This document shows, one piece after another, positions 1-12,215 of a stretch of 64,000 bases of DNA (within the stretch, counting starts at the first letter, position 1; each line of letters opens with the position of its first letter). Both the position numbers and the translations under genes were made by a program. The notes under the pieces were generated by a model. That model was not told the origin of the DNA. It saw nothing but the letters and a program-made list of their open reading frames with translations, and searched no databases. The stretch is from Anolis sagrei (taxonomy: Eukaryota > Chordata > Lepidosauria > Squamata > Anolidae): contig NC_090022.1 of the NCBI RefSeq assembly GCF_037176765.1, forward strand, positions 76,509,209-76,573,208, in the 5' to 3' direction.

Positions 1-44
1 TAAAACTCTTTTGGTTCTCTTTACATATACCGTATAGATTCCAT

Positions 45-275
45 CTGAACATTAGGAAGAACTTTCTGACTGTGAGAGTCGTTCAGCAGTGGAACTCTCT
101 GCCCCGGAGTGTGGTGGAGGCTCCTTCTTTGGAAGCTTTTAAGCAGAGGCTGGATGGCCATTTGTCAGAGGTGATTTGAATGCAATATTCCTGCTTCTTG
201 GCAGGGGGGTTGGACTGGATGGCCCATGAGGTCTCTTCCAACTCTTTGATTCTATGATTCTATGATTCTATGAGT
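45..275 (+). repeat. CR1 LINE 3' end
   Basis: 5'-truncated copy coding the CR1 end (QQWNSLPRSVVEAP-like), finishing in three gattctat units, the usual CR1 terminus. Confidence 0.85.
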
Positions 276-283
276 TTTTCAGC

Positions 284-712
284 CCTTTTTTTAATCCGAA
301 AAAGCCCTCCTTGGTTTATACTCAAGTCAAGGTTATTTATTATTTTACTCTTATTAGTATTTTAATTACATTTATTATTTACTCTATTTATTATTATTAC
401 ATTTACATTATTTTACTCTATTATTTTTGTTAATTTATTATTTTACTCTATTATTATTATTATTACATTTATTATTTTACTCTATTATTATTGGAAGGAT
501 ATGTTTTATGTAAATATTCAAAAACATTTAACCTACTGATGTAATTAATGTAATTTTATTGGTATCTATTTTTATTTTGAAATTTACCAGTAGCTGCTGC
601 ATGTCCCACTCTCAGTTTATACTCAAGTCATTACGTTTTCCTAGTTTTTTGTAGTAAAATTAAGTGCCTCGGCTTATATTCGGGTCGGCTTATACTCGAG
701 TATATATGGGTA
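284..712. repeat. AT-rich interspersed repeat with ttattt array
   Basis: Flanked by ggtttatactcaagtca-like and cggcttatactcgagta-like sequence. The interior has several ttattattttactcta units. Probably a non-autonomous DNA element; family not named. Confidence 0.5.
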
Positions 713-869
713 GTTCTTCTATAATTCTATAATGGTAGCCCTATGTCTACCATTACATTACATTGCCTGATAATAGTATTGGTCTTCCTCTAAATATTAA
801 TTTAGCCCATTTGTTCCTGCAGACAGGGTACTGCAGAGGGAATTTGGTCTTCTGGGTCTCAATGCTCAC

Positions 870-986
870 CAGCATGTCTGTGCTGCCCAGATACTTCTTC
901 CAATAGGTCCGGATGGCCCGTTGTCCTCCAATGTCCCACACATTAAGTTTGAACCCATGGGAGTGGACACTTTTAATGTTGAATCC
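870..986 (-). CDS. ARL3-like exon 3 (switch II)
   Basis: A 117-base exon with acceptor tatccacag and donor GTGAGC. It encodes 39 residues from GFNIKSV through WDIGGQR to GSTDML. The next exon (the family's VIDS strand and NKxD motif) is not in the window. Confidence 0.92.
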
Positions 987-3900
987 CTGTGGATAGGAAG
1001 GAAAAGAGACTGCTAAGAAAGTTATCTGCTAGCCACTGCATAGTCAATCGCAGGTTCAATTTACACTGAGTTGTCATTTGTAATGTGGAAACCTGGTGAA
1101 GGAGAGAGGTGAAGCACATGCAGATTATGCCACGTGTGGAGAACTCTTAGCTATTAATGTGTTTGGACTTCAACTGCTAGAAGACCCTGCCAGCATTCCC
1201 AGTGGTGTGAGATTCCCACATCTTGAAGATCCCAATTACCTTCTCTTGGTCTGTGGCAAAGCTCGAAATCTTATAGATACCAGCAGCATCTATGGAGGAA
1301 ACCCCTTCTGAGAAATGAGGAGTGAAATTTGCAGGTTATATGGCTTTTCTATATCTGTAGATGTATCTTCAACCAACTGAAGAGTTTAGTGTGAGATCCT
1401 AAATACCTTTCTAATGGTTTTCAAAAAGAAATCTGTAACAACTGCACCCATGTCACATCAGAGCAATATAAAAGAGGATTTGCATCATATAGAATATTTG
1501 TGTAGAAATGCACCCCACTGATTTCTGCAGGCCTGGATGTCCAAATGTATGCATCTCAATTCATATGAAAGTCTTAGTAAGTTCCATGGAACTTCTTCCC
1601 AATTAGGTCTGGATGGAATTGCACTTAAATGGCTTAGGATCAAATTACATGATGGCATGGACATTACTAGTAAACAAAATAAACTTGATGACACCTTTAA
1701 AATGAATAGATTTATGATAGCATGAGTTTTTGCAGATTATAGTCCACTCCCTCGTATACATATAAGTGAACTGTAGTTACAAAATCATTTGCTATAAGCA
1801 ATCTGTTGCTTTTAAAGGTGCTTGTAGGTCTTTGTTGTTTTACTGCATTAGACTAACATCACTAATAAGGAATTGTTGTAATAGTAGGCAACTTTAATTG
1901 CTTCTAATAGAGGCAATTGAAAGAAACTGTGTGTTGCAGGGTAGCATTGCGGTAGACCTATATTAAATCTGGGTTGTAGGTACCGACATGCCACCATTAT
2001 AACCAGAAATTGGAGTAGGTGGGGTAGGCACAGAGAGAAGGAACTTGGTTTGTCAGCTTCAGTCCCTGTAGCACACAGTGGTCTCTCATTAACGTAGTGT
2101 GAAACAGTGTAGAATAAAATTAAAGACAAAGTGGTATACTTTTCACCATATGCAGAATGGTTCTGTCATATCATCAGAGTCACTTCAGCTTTCACTGTTA
2201 TTGAATCATTAAAAAATGATTCACTAACCCCAAATCCGTTATTCAGAACTCCATTTCTGAATGAATTGGATTAATCTCCTTGATCAGGACTAAATTGTAG
2301 ATAGGTTAGGCCACAGATGTTTCATGTTCGACGTTAAGCCCCTTGAAATAAAGTTTTCAGACTTCGTGAATTCCTGCTGAAATTTTCTGTGTACAAGTCA
2401 GCAAATTGGTTTGAGGCGTAAACAAGAAGAGATTTTGATTCTAGGAAGAATGAGAGGAAGCTTTTTGTTCTGCTAAATGTTCATAGCCCAGAATATAAGC
2501 AAATAATTGCATTCTCCATAGTTTGAACATTTACAAATCAGTCAGTGAAATAACCACCATCACATGCATCACAACACAGACCTCATAACTTCTGAGGATG
2601 CCTGCCATAGATGCAGGCAAAACATCAGGAGAGAATGCTTCTGGAACATGGCCATACAGCCCAAAAACCTTACAGCAACCCATGCATCATAATATTTCTA
2701 CATGGGAGTTAAATGTGTCATAAAAGTGAATTTTAATGTTTCTTTGTACAGGATATAAAATGTCCTTTAGCAATCACTCTCATCTCATGAAAAATTTATG
2801 AATTAAGAAAATGTGCAGCGGTTTTCCTGGCCCGGATGGCCTGATTTACAAAGCACACTTCATGGTAAGATGCAAAATACCAGAGCCATCTGCAAATGCT
2901 TAAAATCATGGAGCTTTCCTGGCCTTGGCATTTTACCTAGATGGTGTGGGTTGCAAATTGGGTACAGTGAAATAATAACTTCAGGTGTATAGACTCCATG
3001 GGTCCAACACACAGCAATCCAGTTACAAGGAAGTGAAGCTAACAATATCATACTATATCTGTATTGCCCAAATAACATATTTCTTATGGTTGTTGTCCTT
3101 TTGTATCAGGGATAGGGAATGTGAAGCTCTTGACAGATTGTTGGGCTGCCATTCCCATCGGCTCTAGTCATCAGAGGCACTAAGCAGTAATGAGAGATAC
3201 TCTAATTTGCAATTCATAACAACTTCTGGAGGGCCATGTAATCCCCATCTCTAATTTTCATGAATGTATGTGTAATAAAGGTTGGGTGTCTCTTATCCAA
3301 AATTCTTGTGATCAAAAGTGTTTTAGATTTCAGGTGTTTTTGGAAACCTGTATTTGCATATAGATACACAATGTCCTATCTTGGAGCTAAGAACCAAATC
3401 TTAACATAAAATTCATTTATGTTTCATATACATCTTACTCATATAACCTGAAGATAATTTTATACTTAATATTTTAAATATTTTGTTCGTAAAACAAAGG
3501 TTTTTTTAAGTATAGTTTTTTAATTCTCTATTAGAACACACAAACGATATATAAAACTACCAATACCTACATCTATATAGTGTTCAAAGTTTTAAGAATA
3601 TTGAATCGTCAGAAGGCAAGTGTATTACTTGCTACTCATGAGCAATTTTGGAGTATTTTGAATTTCGGAATTCTGGATAGGGGATGCTCAACCTGTACAC
3701 AACTTTTATTTTTGCTTTGTGAAATAGTAACCCCCTTAGTTAATGGAGAAAGGCAGGGAGTTTCAGAAAAAAACATCTATTTCTGTTTTATTGACTATTC
3801 TAAAGCCTTTGACTGTATGGATCATAATAAATTGTGGCAAGTTCTTGGTGGTATGGGCATACCAAATCACCTTATCTCTCTCCTGAGGAATCTGTATAAG

Positions 3901-6629
3901 GACCAAGTAGCAACAGTAAGAACTGACCATGGAACAACAGACTGGTTCAAGATTAGGAAAGGGTTCGGGTTAGGGCAGAGTTGTATACTCTCCCTCAATC
4001 TATTCAACTTGTATGCAGAACACATAATGCAATGTGTGGGGCCAGAGGAATGCAAGGCTGGGCTGAAAATAGCTGGAAGCAACATTAACAACATTAGATA
4101 TGCAGATGACACCACTTTGATGGCCGAAAGCAAGAAAGAGCTGAGGAGCCTTCTAATCAAGGTGAAAGAAGAAAGCGCAAAAGCTGTGTTACAGTTAAAC
4201 ATAAAAAAACCCAAGATTATGGCAACAAGAATGATTGACAACTGGGAAATAGAGGGAGAAAACGTGGAGGCAGTGACAGACTTTGTATTTCTAGGTGCAA
4301 AGATTACTGCAGATGCAGACTGCAGCCAGGAAATCAGGAGATGCTTACTTCTTGGGAGGAGAGCAATGACCAATCTTGATAAAATAGTGAAGAGTAGAGA
4401 CATCACACTGGCAACAAAGATCCGCATAGTAAAAGCAATAGTATTCCCTATAGTCACCTACAGATGTGAGAGCTGGACCATAGGGAAGGCTGAGCGAAGG
4501 AAGATAGATGCTTTTGAACTGTGGTGTTGGAGGAAAGTTCTGAGAGTGCCTTGGACAGCGAGAAGATCCAACCAGTCCATACTTCAAGAAATAAAGCCTG
4601 ACTGTTCATTGGAGGGAAGAATAGTAGAGGCCAAGATGAAGTACATTGGTCACATCATGAGGAGACAGGAAAGCTTAGAGAAGACAATTATGCTGGGGAA
4701 AATGGAAGGAAAAAGGAAGACCAAGGGCAAGATGGATGGATGGTATCCTTGAAGTGACTGGATTGACCTTGAAGGAGCTGGGGGTGAGGATGACTGACAG
4801 GGAGCTCTGGCGTGGGCTGGTCCATGAAGTCACGATGAGTCGAAAACGACTGAACAAATGAACAACAACACTCCCCTTATTAGCTGCCAAGTCTTAGCAA
4901 AGCATTTCAGAATGGGATGAGGATTTATAGAAAGAGAATGGGATAGCTATTATGCATCTCTGTTTTCTCTCCCTGTTGTAAATGAGAACATGCTCGAATG
5001 AAACATATTGTGGCTCTATTGCAGTTTGATCCTTAGATGTCAGGTGAGCAACATTTTAAATAACTAACATTTATCCCTCAGCTTCCCATGCCAATGTTGT
5101 AGAGGTAAGCCATTCTCAAGATCCTCAGAGGATCTGTGGTGCTGCAAAAGCCAAGAAGCCTTGGCTGGCTGTGTTCTGAGGAAGTATCTCCATTCCAAGT
5201 GGTAAGGAGAAGTGTGACAGCTGTAGAAAGAGATTGGTGGGGTTCATTTTTTGCTAAATATTTTAGAAACTTTCTATAGCAAATTGTTCAATTCATCCAC
5301 CCTTTCTACTATGAATTGCTGATCTCCATTGCTGCACTGCTTACCTGTGTGGGAGTGATGGTGTTGACTTCTTCTGATGCCAGGCGCTTTAGCAACGTGG
5401 TTTTTCCAGCATTATCTAGCCCTAGCAGAACAATCCTCAGCTCCTGTTCTTCAGAACCTTTGAGCTTTTGGATGACTGAGAGAAGTCCCTGTGGTGCAAA
5501 GAAGAGGTTGAATGACTGAGGCTCTTATTTGTCTTTATGAACCAGAGAATGAAAAAGCTAAAAGATGTTAAACTTAAGGGAGTACACTTCGGGTATTTTT
5601 GTGTTCACTGTAAAAATCCTAGTTGTTATTTCCTAGATAAATAGGAATATGTTTTTGAGCCTTCATTTTACCTTGTAATCTGCCCCCCCCCCCCAATAGA
5701 ATCATAGAGTTGGATGAAACCATAAGGGACTGCCTGCCATGCAAGAACACACAATCAGAGCACTCCCAACAAATAACCATTCAGCCACTTTCTAAAAACC
5801 TCCAGAGAAGAAGATTCCACTGGACTCCAAGGCAGCATATTCCCCTGCTGAACAGCTCTTACGTTCTTCCTAATGTTTAGGTGGAATCTCTTTTCCTGCT
5901 ATTTGAATCAATTGTTCCATGTCCCAGTCTCTCTAGCAGCATAAAACAAGCTCTCACTCCATCTTGAAAATGACATCCTTTCAAATATTAATATTAAACC
6001 TGGTTATCATGTAATCTCTTAGTCATTCCTTCTCCATGTGAAACGTACCCAACTCCCTACAACTCTTCAGAATGGACTTTGGTCAGCACCAGTCTTGAGC
6101 AGCTCTAAGAATGGACTGAAATATTTTAGACATTAACTTTTTGAAACTACTTGTATTCTCTCCACTTAGCTTTCCACCTGACAGAATATAATCTGTCAGT
6201 CTCCATCAGTGGTATCCTAGTTCTCTCTCATGTAGAGAAAATTGCCCACACAAGAAAGTTGTCACCTGGCTCAAGAGCAACTCAGAATTTGCAGAAGTAA
6301 AATTCTGAGTAAAAGGGACTCCTCCACCAGAAGCATCCCAATGAGGTTTCAACGTGTTTAGAGGGCACCGAATGCTAGCTGACTATGATGTGGGGTGGAT
6401 GAACCAGATAGAAAAGGGAATGGAAAGGTATGTCATTGAGGATGACATACATTGACTGAGTAGAACTACAAACAGTAATACTCCCCCCTGCAACATTTTT
6501 ACAGACCCTAGATGTGACCAATAACACCAACACTTTGCTGTGGAGAGTGGGTTGGCAGCAAGTTCTGTCCTGTAGAGTTTTGTTAAGACAAGGCCATGAT
6601 AATTCACTCACCTTCTGCACTTCACCCAT
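870..6629 (-). CDS. ARL3-like small GTPase (5' part, exons 1-3; continues left of window)
   Basis: Seen: three exons join in phase (6629-6612, 5488-5345, 986-870) to give 93 residues starting MGEVQK. The P-loop GLDNAGKT is near residues 29-36, the switch I region holds TPTQGFNIK, and switch II holds WDIGGQR. Known: in ARF/ARL proteins these bind GTP/Mg and change shape on hydrolysis. ARL3 releases lipidated cargo from PDE6D/UNC119 at the cilium, and the WDIGGQR form is ARL3-like (ARL2 has WDVGGQK). Inference: an ARL3-like paralogue rather than ARL3 itself, because the N-terminus has five extra residues before GLLS and the switch II flank differs from ARL3. Gly2 is kept but is followed by EVQK, so the usual amphipathic helix is displaced. 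The NKxD and SAL guanine-specificity motifs lie in exons outside the window. No stop or frameshift is seen. Confidence 0.88.
2589..2688. repeat. Half copy of foldback element
   Basis: One arm (cctgccatagatgcagg, aaacatcaggagagaatg, ggccatacagccc) of the inverted-repeat family that is complete at 38046-38262. Confidence 0.7.
3280..3700. mobile_element. Non-autonomous DNA element (atccctta/gggatgctcaacc family)
   Basis: Starts near ggttgggtgtctcttatcc and ends gggatgctcaacctgtac, so its ends are inverted repeats. Related copies lie at 16692-17060, 20345-20640 and (end only) 40768-40845. It abuts the BovB copy that follows. Confidence 0.6.
3701..4872 (+). mobile_element. RTE-BovB LINE, 5'-truncated
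   Basis: Encodes the second half of the BovB reverse transcriptase: [32 protein letters not shown] (catalytic YADD kept), then [37 protein letters not shown] and [13 protein letters not shown]. The frame is open for over 340 codons from 3700 to 4752, and the tail ends gaacaaatgaacaacaac as BovB does. The motif normally read RQGCIL reads GQSCIL here, and the 5' half is missing, so it is dead. Confidence 0.93.
5345..5488 (-). CDS. ARL3-like exon 2 (P-loop)
   Basis: A 144-base exon, phase 0 at both ends, with acceptor caccacag and donor GTAAGC. It encodes 48 residues from [10 protein letters not shown] to NTITPTQ and contains the P-loop GLDNAGKT and the switch I threonine region. Confidence 0.92.
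5697..6125 (-). repeat. Old CR1 LINE fragment
   Basis: Begins agaatcatagagttgg (reverse complement of the CR1 tail) and keeps ctgctgaacagctctta and ttcttcctaatgttt. Much diverged. It lies between exons 1 and 2 of the ARL3-like gene. Confidence 0.7.
6612..6629 (-). CDS. ARL3-like exon 1 (coding part)
   Basis: Encodes MGEVQK. The start codon sits in a good context (accATGg), and the exon ends at a GTGAGT donor in phase 0. Upstream 5' UTR extends to higher coordinates; its end is not defined. Confidence 0.75.
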
Positions 6630-9124
6630 GGTCAGGCTCTCTTCATCCTCCAGAGAACCAGGTACAGAAGCTGCCTAGGTTGGTGGCAGCTTGGTCCCAA
6701 CTGCGTGACTGACATGCCTGGCTCCGGCAGGGAAAAGGAAGAGGATTATGACTCCAGAATTAGCTTGTGTTTCTCCATTTACCCAGGGTGTTCAGTAATA
6801 CCCTAGGCAAATCCTCCCATGCCAGCTGTCGCCCTGGTGTGACCCAGTCTAGTCCTATCTGTTGAAGCCACGGTGAAAGAGACTATGCCCACCAACCAAA
6901 GTTACAACACATTCCTAGGTCAAACACTTCTCTCTTATACAACTTGGAGAGAAATTATTTCCATCTTAGTGACTTGATCATCTAACCCAGTTGGATGCAG
7001 TGCTTGTATATAAGGGATGGGATCTGAGCCATAGAAAGAAGCAATTTGGGTTGTATCTAAGTTAAGCAACTGGACAGGGTTTTCTGCAACTTGCAGATTT
7101 TCTGATGCTAATTGGGATTGTTTTCAGCTTGTGCCTGTGAGCTCCGTCTCTTGGAAAGAATGTCTTATATTATTAATGTGTTGAGTGGCTCCTATTGTAG
7201 ATATGCCTGTAGAATATAAATAGCATTTGTCCTTTTTTGTAGATTTTTTTTTTTTGCAGGAGCATACACAATCAGTGTGTAGACATTCCACACCCAGCCA
7301 ACATCTGTGCGTGTTTGAATTTTTGGATCTTTAAGAAATGCTGTGATGACACTAGCAGATTGCAATTTATATTTTAACAGGTTTTTTTGTTTTTGTTTTG
7401 AGGCCCTGGCTTTGTAGCCCTCTTTTTATGTTAAACTCTATTTCCTGACCTAAGGAGAATGCTACAGAACTGATGCAGACAGTTCTCAATCACAAATTGA
7501 GAACTGTCAGTCTTTGATTTGATTTGATTCTCAGTCAAAGCCAGTTGCCTGAAACATTGGAGTAAGCAATAAAGGAGCCACATTTGCAAATAGTATTTAA
7601 TTATTTAGGAGAAATTAAGTATGTTTCAATGAACTCCAAAAAGGTATCTCAGTAATGGCTGACTGGAGGGAAATAGCATCTATTCACTGTAAATGTAAAA
7701 TGATGTACATTAAAGTAACTTCTTTTAAATCCTAACTTTATTCATTGATGAAGCCATTGAACTGGATAGTTTAATGAACAAGACTTAGGACACTACTGCA
7801 TACTTGATATTATCCTGCACTGTTCCTATAACACAAGATACCAGCGACTTACCTTTGTATTTTAATACCATTACAGTGATCAGTGACTTCACAGCCAAGT
7901 CATCACAATCACGTGATGCCACCGGCTGTGTGAAACTACTTCTGGGCGGGCAGGATAACTCTGCCCTCCTGCTGCGTTGCTTCCCTTCTTCATTTTTTTT
8001 ATAATTACTTTTTACAGACATTTTTCATGTTTAAAAATGTACAGTGAGGAAGCACATCTATGCCATAAATTCCTCAGTGGCAGGGGAAGTCACTAACTAA
8101 TATGGCCATATCTCTTTTAAAGCCTCTGAAAAAGAAGTTCCTTTTACAAAAATGATTTTTCTGCCTACCAGTGTTTTTAAACTCTCTGCCCTCTCTGAAA
8201 CAGATTTGACATTGGAAGGGTAGTAAAGAAAGACTGGAAAAACACAAGAGCTGTCAGTAAAGAGTTGCACAAATGAATCTGTTCTAAACAGTACAACAAA
8301 ACCTGAGCTGAGAAAAGAAATAGGATCGTGCTTTGGCTGTAGCTATGCATTGCAAGCTAAGCAGCAACTACACCCTAAATCTCTTACTGAGCATACATGA
8401 ATAGCAACACAAAAAGCAAAGGAAGAGCAAATATGTCTGCCCCACCAACTCCCCCCAGCATGTTTAAGAAGCACAGATATATATGTTTGGTCACAAAATA
8501 TGGTAATTATAAGGAAAATGGAGGCTGGTGAAAGAAAAAGTAATCCCAGACTGCATTTTGAAAAATGCCTTCAAGTGAGCTCTAAAAGATTTCATTTTTG
8601 TCTGCTTATGCAAGGTTTACCTGACCTGGTTGATGCATTTCCCATATGCATATCCATGGTTATTTCACATGTCCTTGGTTATCAAATGTATATCTGTACT
8701 TTCATATTTATAGAATTCATGTGTGTAAAGAGGGGAGCAGATAGGAGAGGGAAGGCAAATGTATTCGCTTGATATTCTGCTTGTAGGCTTCATGGAAGTA
8801 TCTGTTGGATATTGCTGAAGAAAGAACCTGGATTCAGTGGGTCTTTAGCCTGTTTCAAGAGACTATTCATCCTTTCTTTCTCTCCTTCCCAGAGGTGGAG
8901 AACTGTGCCCCTCTCAGGTGTTGGGTGCTCCCAGATATGCCCTTTACCCTGCAATTGCTTTGCCTCATTCACAGAACTTTTGAAGGGCTCCAGATGACTG
9001 TATTTTCCATGTGTAATCCTTTTGTATTTACCACTGCTTCCCCCATCTTTTATTTTCCCTGAAAAGGTTGCTAAAGACAAAACAGCATCACTGGTGGATC
9101 CAGGAACTTTGTGTCTGGACGTAC
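6630..9124. other. Intergenic stretch, little recognised
   Basis: Between the ARL3-like 5' UTR and the possible WD exon at 9.2 kb. Contains a short inverted repeat at about 7482-7508 (ctcaatcacaaattgag). No coding exon or named repeat could be supported. Confidence 0.4.
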
Positions 9125-9284
9125 CTGTTCTCAGTATAGGGGTAACACCATCCTTGACCATTGATCAGGCTGTCTGTAGCCTGTGGGAGCTGGGAATTAA
9201 TTTTTTTCTTGAAGAGGCACAAATGACCTTGCTGTGGACAGAACTGAAGGTCTTCAGATTTCTCATGAGAGAAAGTGGAGACGC
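9125..9284 (-). CDS. Possible isolated 3' exon of the WD gene
   Basis: A 160-base stretch with a good acceptor (pyrimidines then ctacag) and donor (GTACGT) is open in one frame: VSTFSHEKSEDLQFCPQQG to GWCYPYTEN. It would need an unseen exon between it and 14764 to fit the phase. No WD motif is present, so it may be chance. Confidence 0.22.
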
Positions 9285-9654
9285 CTGTAGAATTAAAGGG
9301 AGATTCTGGGAGCCATAAACATTATCCGAGGCAGAGTCTCAATTTTGTTTTCTTCTGTTGGGTAGGGGAAAGGTTTTTAAAAACATGACACAGAAGTCAA
9401 GTTAGGTGAAACCTTTCCCATGCCTGACTTTCTCAGTTGGGAAAAGTATTTGATATTTATTCATTCTAGCTATTAAAAATTTGCCAATACATGCTTTGTT
9501 GATCCTAATGACAAAGTTTGGGCCAGAGACTTTCTGTACTTTTGCCAAGTATGTTATTGCCATATTATTATGTGATAGGTGGTGCTAAATGTATATGGAT
9601 ACAGAGGGTGATGAATGTGTGAAGCTCTATAACCATCAAAGTCTGCAGGTTTTA

Positions 9655-9805
9655 TGGCCTTTGATTTTTGATATTGCTGTTTTTAAATTGTTTTAAATTA
9701 TTTTTAAATTGTGTTAGATTTTAGCCTGTTCTTGTAAGCCGCTCCAAGCCCCAGGGGAGTGGCGGCATATAAGTTCGAATAATAAATAAATAAATAAAGA
9801 GTGTG
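9655..9805 (+). repeat. L2-type LINE 3' tail
   Basis: Has gtaagccgctccaagccc, ggcggcatataag and a taaataaataaa end, the 3' terminus of reptile L2-type elements. Confidence 0.7.
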
Positions 9806-10274
9806 TATGCCTTCTGCAGCAACAGGAATCCCCAGTAACTGTAAGGCACCTGAGCAGTTCCCAGCAGCTGAATCTCAGGCTCTGCTTCAACCTCAATTAC
9901 AGAGGCATTCAAAGCAGAACGGCAGGTTTATGCTACATCAGTAGCACCACTGCCTGATTAGGAAGAGGAACAAATAGAAAAACTGAGAGGTACAGAATAC
10001 CATTTTTGGTAATACAAAAAGGATCCTGTTTTAAACACGAGAATTCTACCAGTGAAGATTAACAGTAGAAATTCACAATATAGTTTGTATACCATTCACT
10101 ACTGGACCAAGATATATCAGAACCCATGATAATCCACAGTGATGAATTCTCCCCTAGGAGCTTTTTGGGAAAGAACTCCACCATCAACTGTTTTTGCATA
10201 GTTTCCAGTGTGATAATCTTTTAATTGAAAATGGTGCATTCAGTTTTCCATTAAAGGCATTCGCTACTGTGTCT

Positions 10275-10630
10275 ATGGGTGCATCTATATTGTAGACTTA
10301 GTGCATTTTGCACCACTTTAACTGTCATGGCTCAACACTATGGAATCATGTGAGTTGAAGTCTTTACCCTTCTCTGTAAAATAGTATCTCACCAAATTAC
10401 AGCTCCCATGATTCCATAGCATGGAGCCATTTCAGTTAAAGTACTGTCAAAGTGCATTAATTCTACCATGTAGACCAGTGGTTCTCAACCTATGAGTCCC
10501 CAGATGTTTTGGCCTTCAACTCCCAGAAATCCTAACAGCTGGTAAACTGGCTTGGATTTCTGTGACTTGTAGGCCAAAACACCTGGGGACCCACAGGTTG
10601 AGAACCACTGATGTAGATTAACCTGAGTCA
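10275..10630. mobile_element. Palindromic MITE (gtagaattaatgc family), interrupted
   Basis: Arms holding ccactttaactg, ggctcaacactatggaatc and its inverted copy ccatgattccatagc, ggagccatttcagtt. Its right end is split by the hAT element at 10476-10610. Confidence 0.65.
10476..10610. mobile_element. Palindromic hAT MITE
   Basis: Ends cagtggttctcaacct / aggttgagaaccactg, with near-perfect inverted arms. Flanked by atgtagac (10468-10475) and atgtagat (10611-10618), an 8-bp duplication with one mismatch. Confidence 0.85.
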
Positions 10631-10769
10631 CTTACAGTGCTGAGTTAGCTATACTTTTGAGCTCAAATTTTAAGTTTTGAGAGAATTCATATTGGCTTTT
10701 ATGTACTTAGCTGGCATAGTTTATTCCCATTACAAACACTGGATTTTCACAAAACTTTTTATTTTATTC

Positions 10770-12215
10770 TTGACTAGCTTGGGGACCCGGCAGTGCCCTG
10801 GTTATTTGAGAAAGGGCATTGTTTGTTTTTTGAAGTTCGGTAATATCAGTTTGGTAACGTACAACGTTATTTATTAGAAAAAGCCAGTCTTTCCTTTTGT
10901 TTTTTATGAATGCTCCCATTAGAAAATGCATAAGGATGTGGGTGAACTACAAGTCCCAGAATTGTGGGTTAATCCTTCCCAAACCCTGCCATTACTGTAT
11001 TCAAAGTTGACCATGTTGGGTCTGTGTGCCAAGTGTGGTCCATATCTGATATCGGCTGGAATCAGTGCTCTCTGGATAAGGGTGAACTACCAAATTTCTA
11101 GGGCTATTACCCACAAACCCAGCTAGTATTCACAGTTGCCATATTGGTCTGTGTGCCAAGTTTGGTCCAGATCCATTGTCAGCTGAGTTTAGTGTTCTCT
11201 GGATATGGGTGAACTACAACTCCCAGATTCCCTGAACAATCACCCCCAAACCCTGCCAGTATGCACAGTTGCCCATGATGGGTCTGTGTGCCAAGTGAGA
11301 TCCAGGCCCATCATTCGTGGGGGTCACAGGGGTGTGTGGAAGTAGGTGAAAGTACTGCAAATCCCATGATCCATCCTCCCCTAACCCTCACCAGGACATG
11401 AAGTGCATCATAGGGAGTCTGTGTACCAAATCTGGTTCAGGTACATCATTGTGGGGGTCATGGGGGTCTATGTGCAAAGTGTGGTCCTGATCCGTCATTC
11501 ATGGGAGTCATGGTGGCCTCTGGAAGTGAGTGAAGATACTGCTAGTCCCATGATCCATGGCAATTTCGATCCTGATCCATCGTTGGTTGGTTCACAGTGC
11601 TTTCTGGATGTAGGTGAACTACAACACCTTTAAACCAAGGTCAATTCCGCCAAACTTGGTCAAACTTGGGGCTCTGCGTGCCAAATGTGGTTCAGGTCCA
11701 TTATTGAAGGGAGTCAAAGTGCTCTGCCTTGATGTAGGGTGAACTATAACTTCCGTCCTGTTGAGTCAGTCCTCCAAACCCCTCCAGTCTGTTTATCTGC
11801 TGATCAATTCCTCTGTGTTTGCTGTGTGCCAGAGTAAAAGGTTAAGGGAGAGACAGTGGATGGGGTCATACAAATTTCACACAAGGAACTCTGGGATGCC
11901 TGCCTGTGGTGGTATGAAATACATCAAAGGATGAAATTCTCCCTGAATGAAAGCATTCCTTGGGCGGTGAGCCTCAATGTTTGGGGAGGACATTGGCACT
12001 GTTTTGGCTACATGTTAATGGTGCTTGCTGTAACCTGCAATGCCAGTTGAGGGAGTGCCTTTGGAGGCTTCTTAGCACTTGGAACTATAGCCTGTTTGTG
12101 GAGGCAGGAGGCTGTCTGTGTAAGTGGACACCTCCACCACATACACACACACACATTTTTCACTTTCACTTTTATTGTGTGAATAGATAGATAGATAGAT
12201 AGATAGATAGATGGG
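10770..12215 (+). mobile_element. Large composite repeat with about 130-bp internal units
   Basis: Starts near gacccggcagtgccctgg and ends actttcacttttattg plus a gata run. The middle has about six units with ggtgaactacaa, then tgtgtgccaagtgtggtcc. A reverse-oriented relative lies at 36180-37133. The family is uncertain (Helitron- or hAT-like non-autonomous). Confidence 0.6.
12186..12213 (+). repeat. (gata)n microsatellite
   Basis: About seven gata units at the end of the large composite repeat. Confidence 0.9.

Noticed and set aside
8790-9161. 123-codon minus-strand frame as a gene
   Set aside because: No domain, and it runs across a better splice-bordered frame (9284-9125) in a different phase.
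10770-12215. CRISPR-like or satellite array from the repeated units
   Set aside because: Units are about 130 bp, diverged, without regular spacers, and sit inside a dispersed element.
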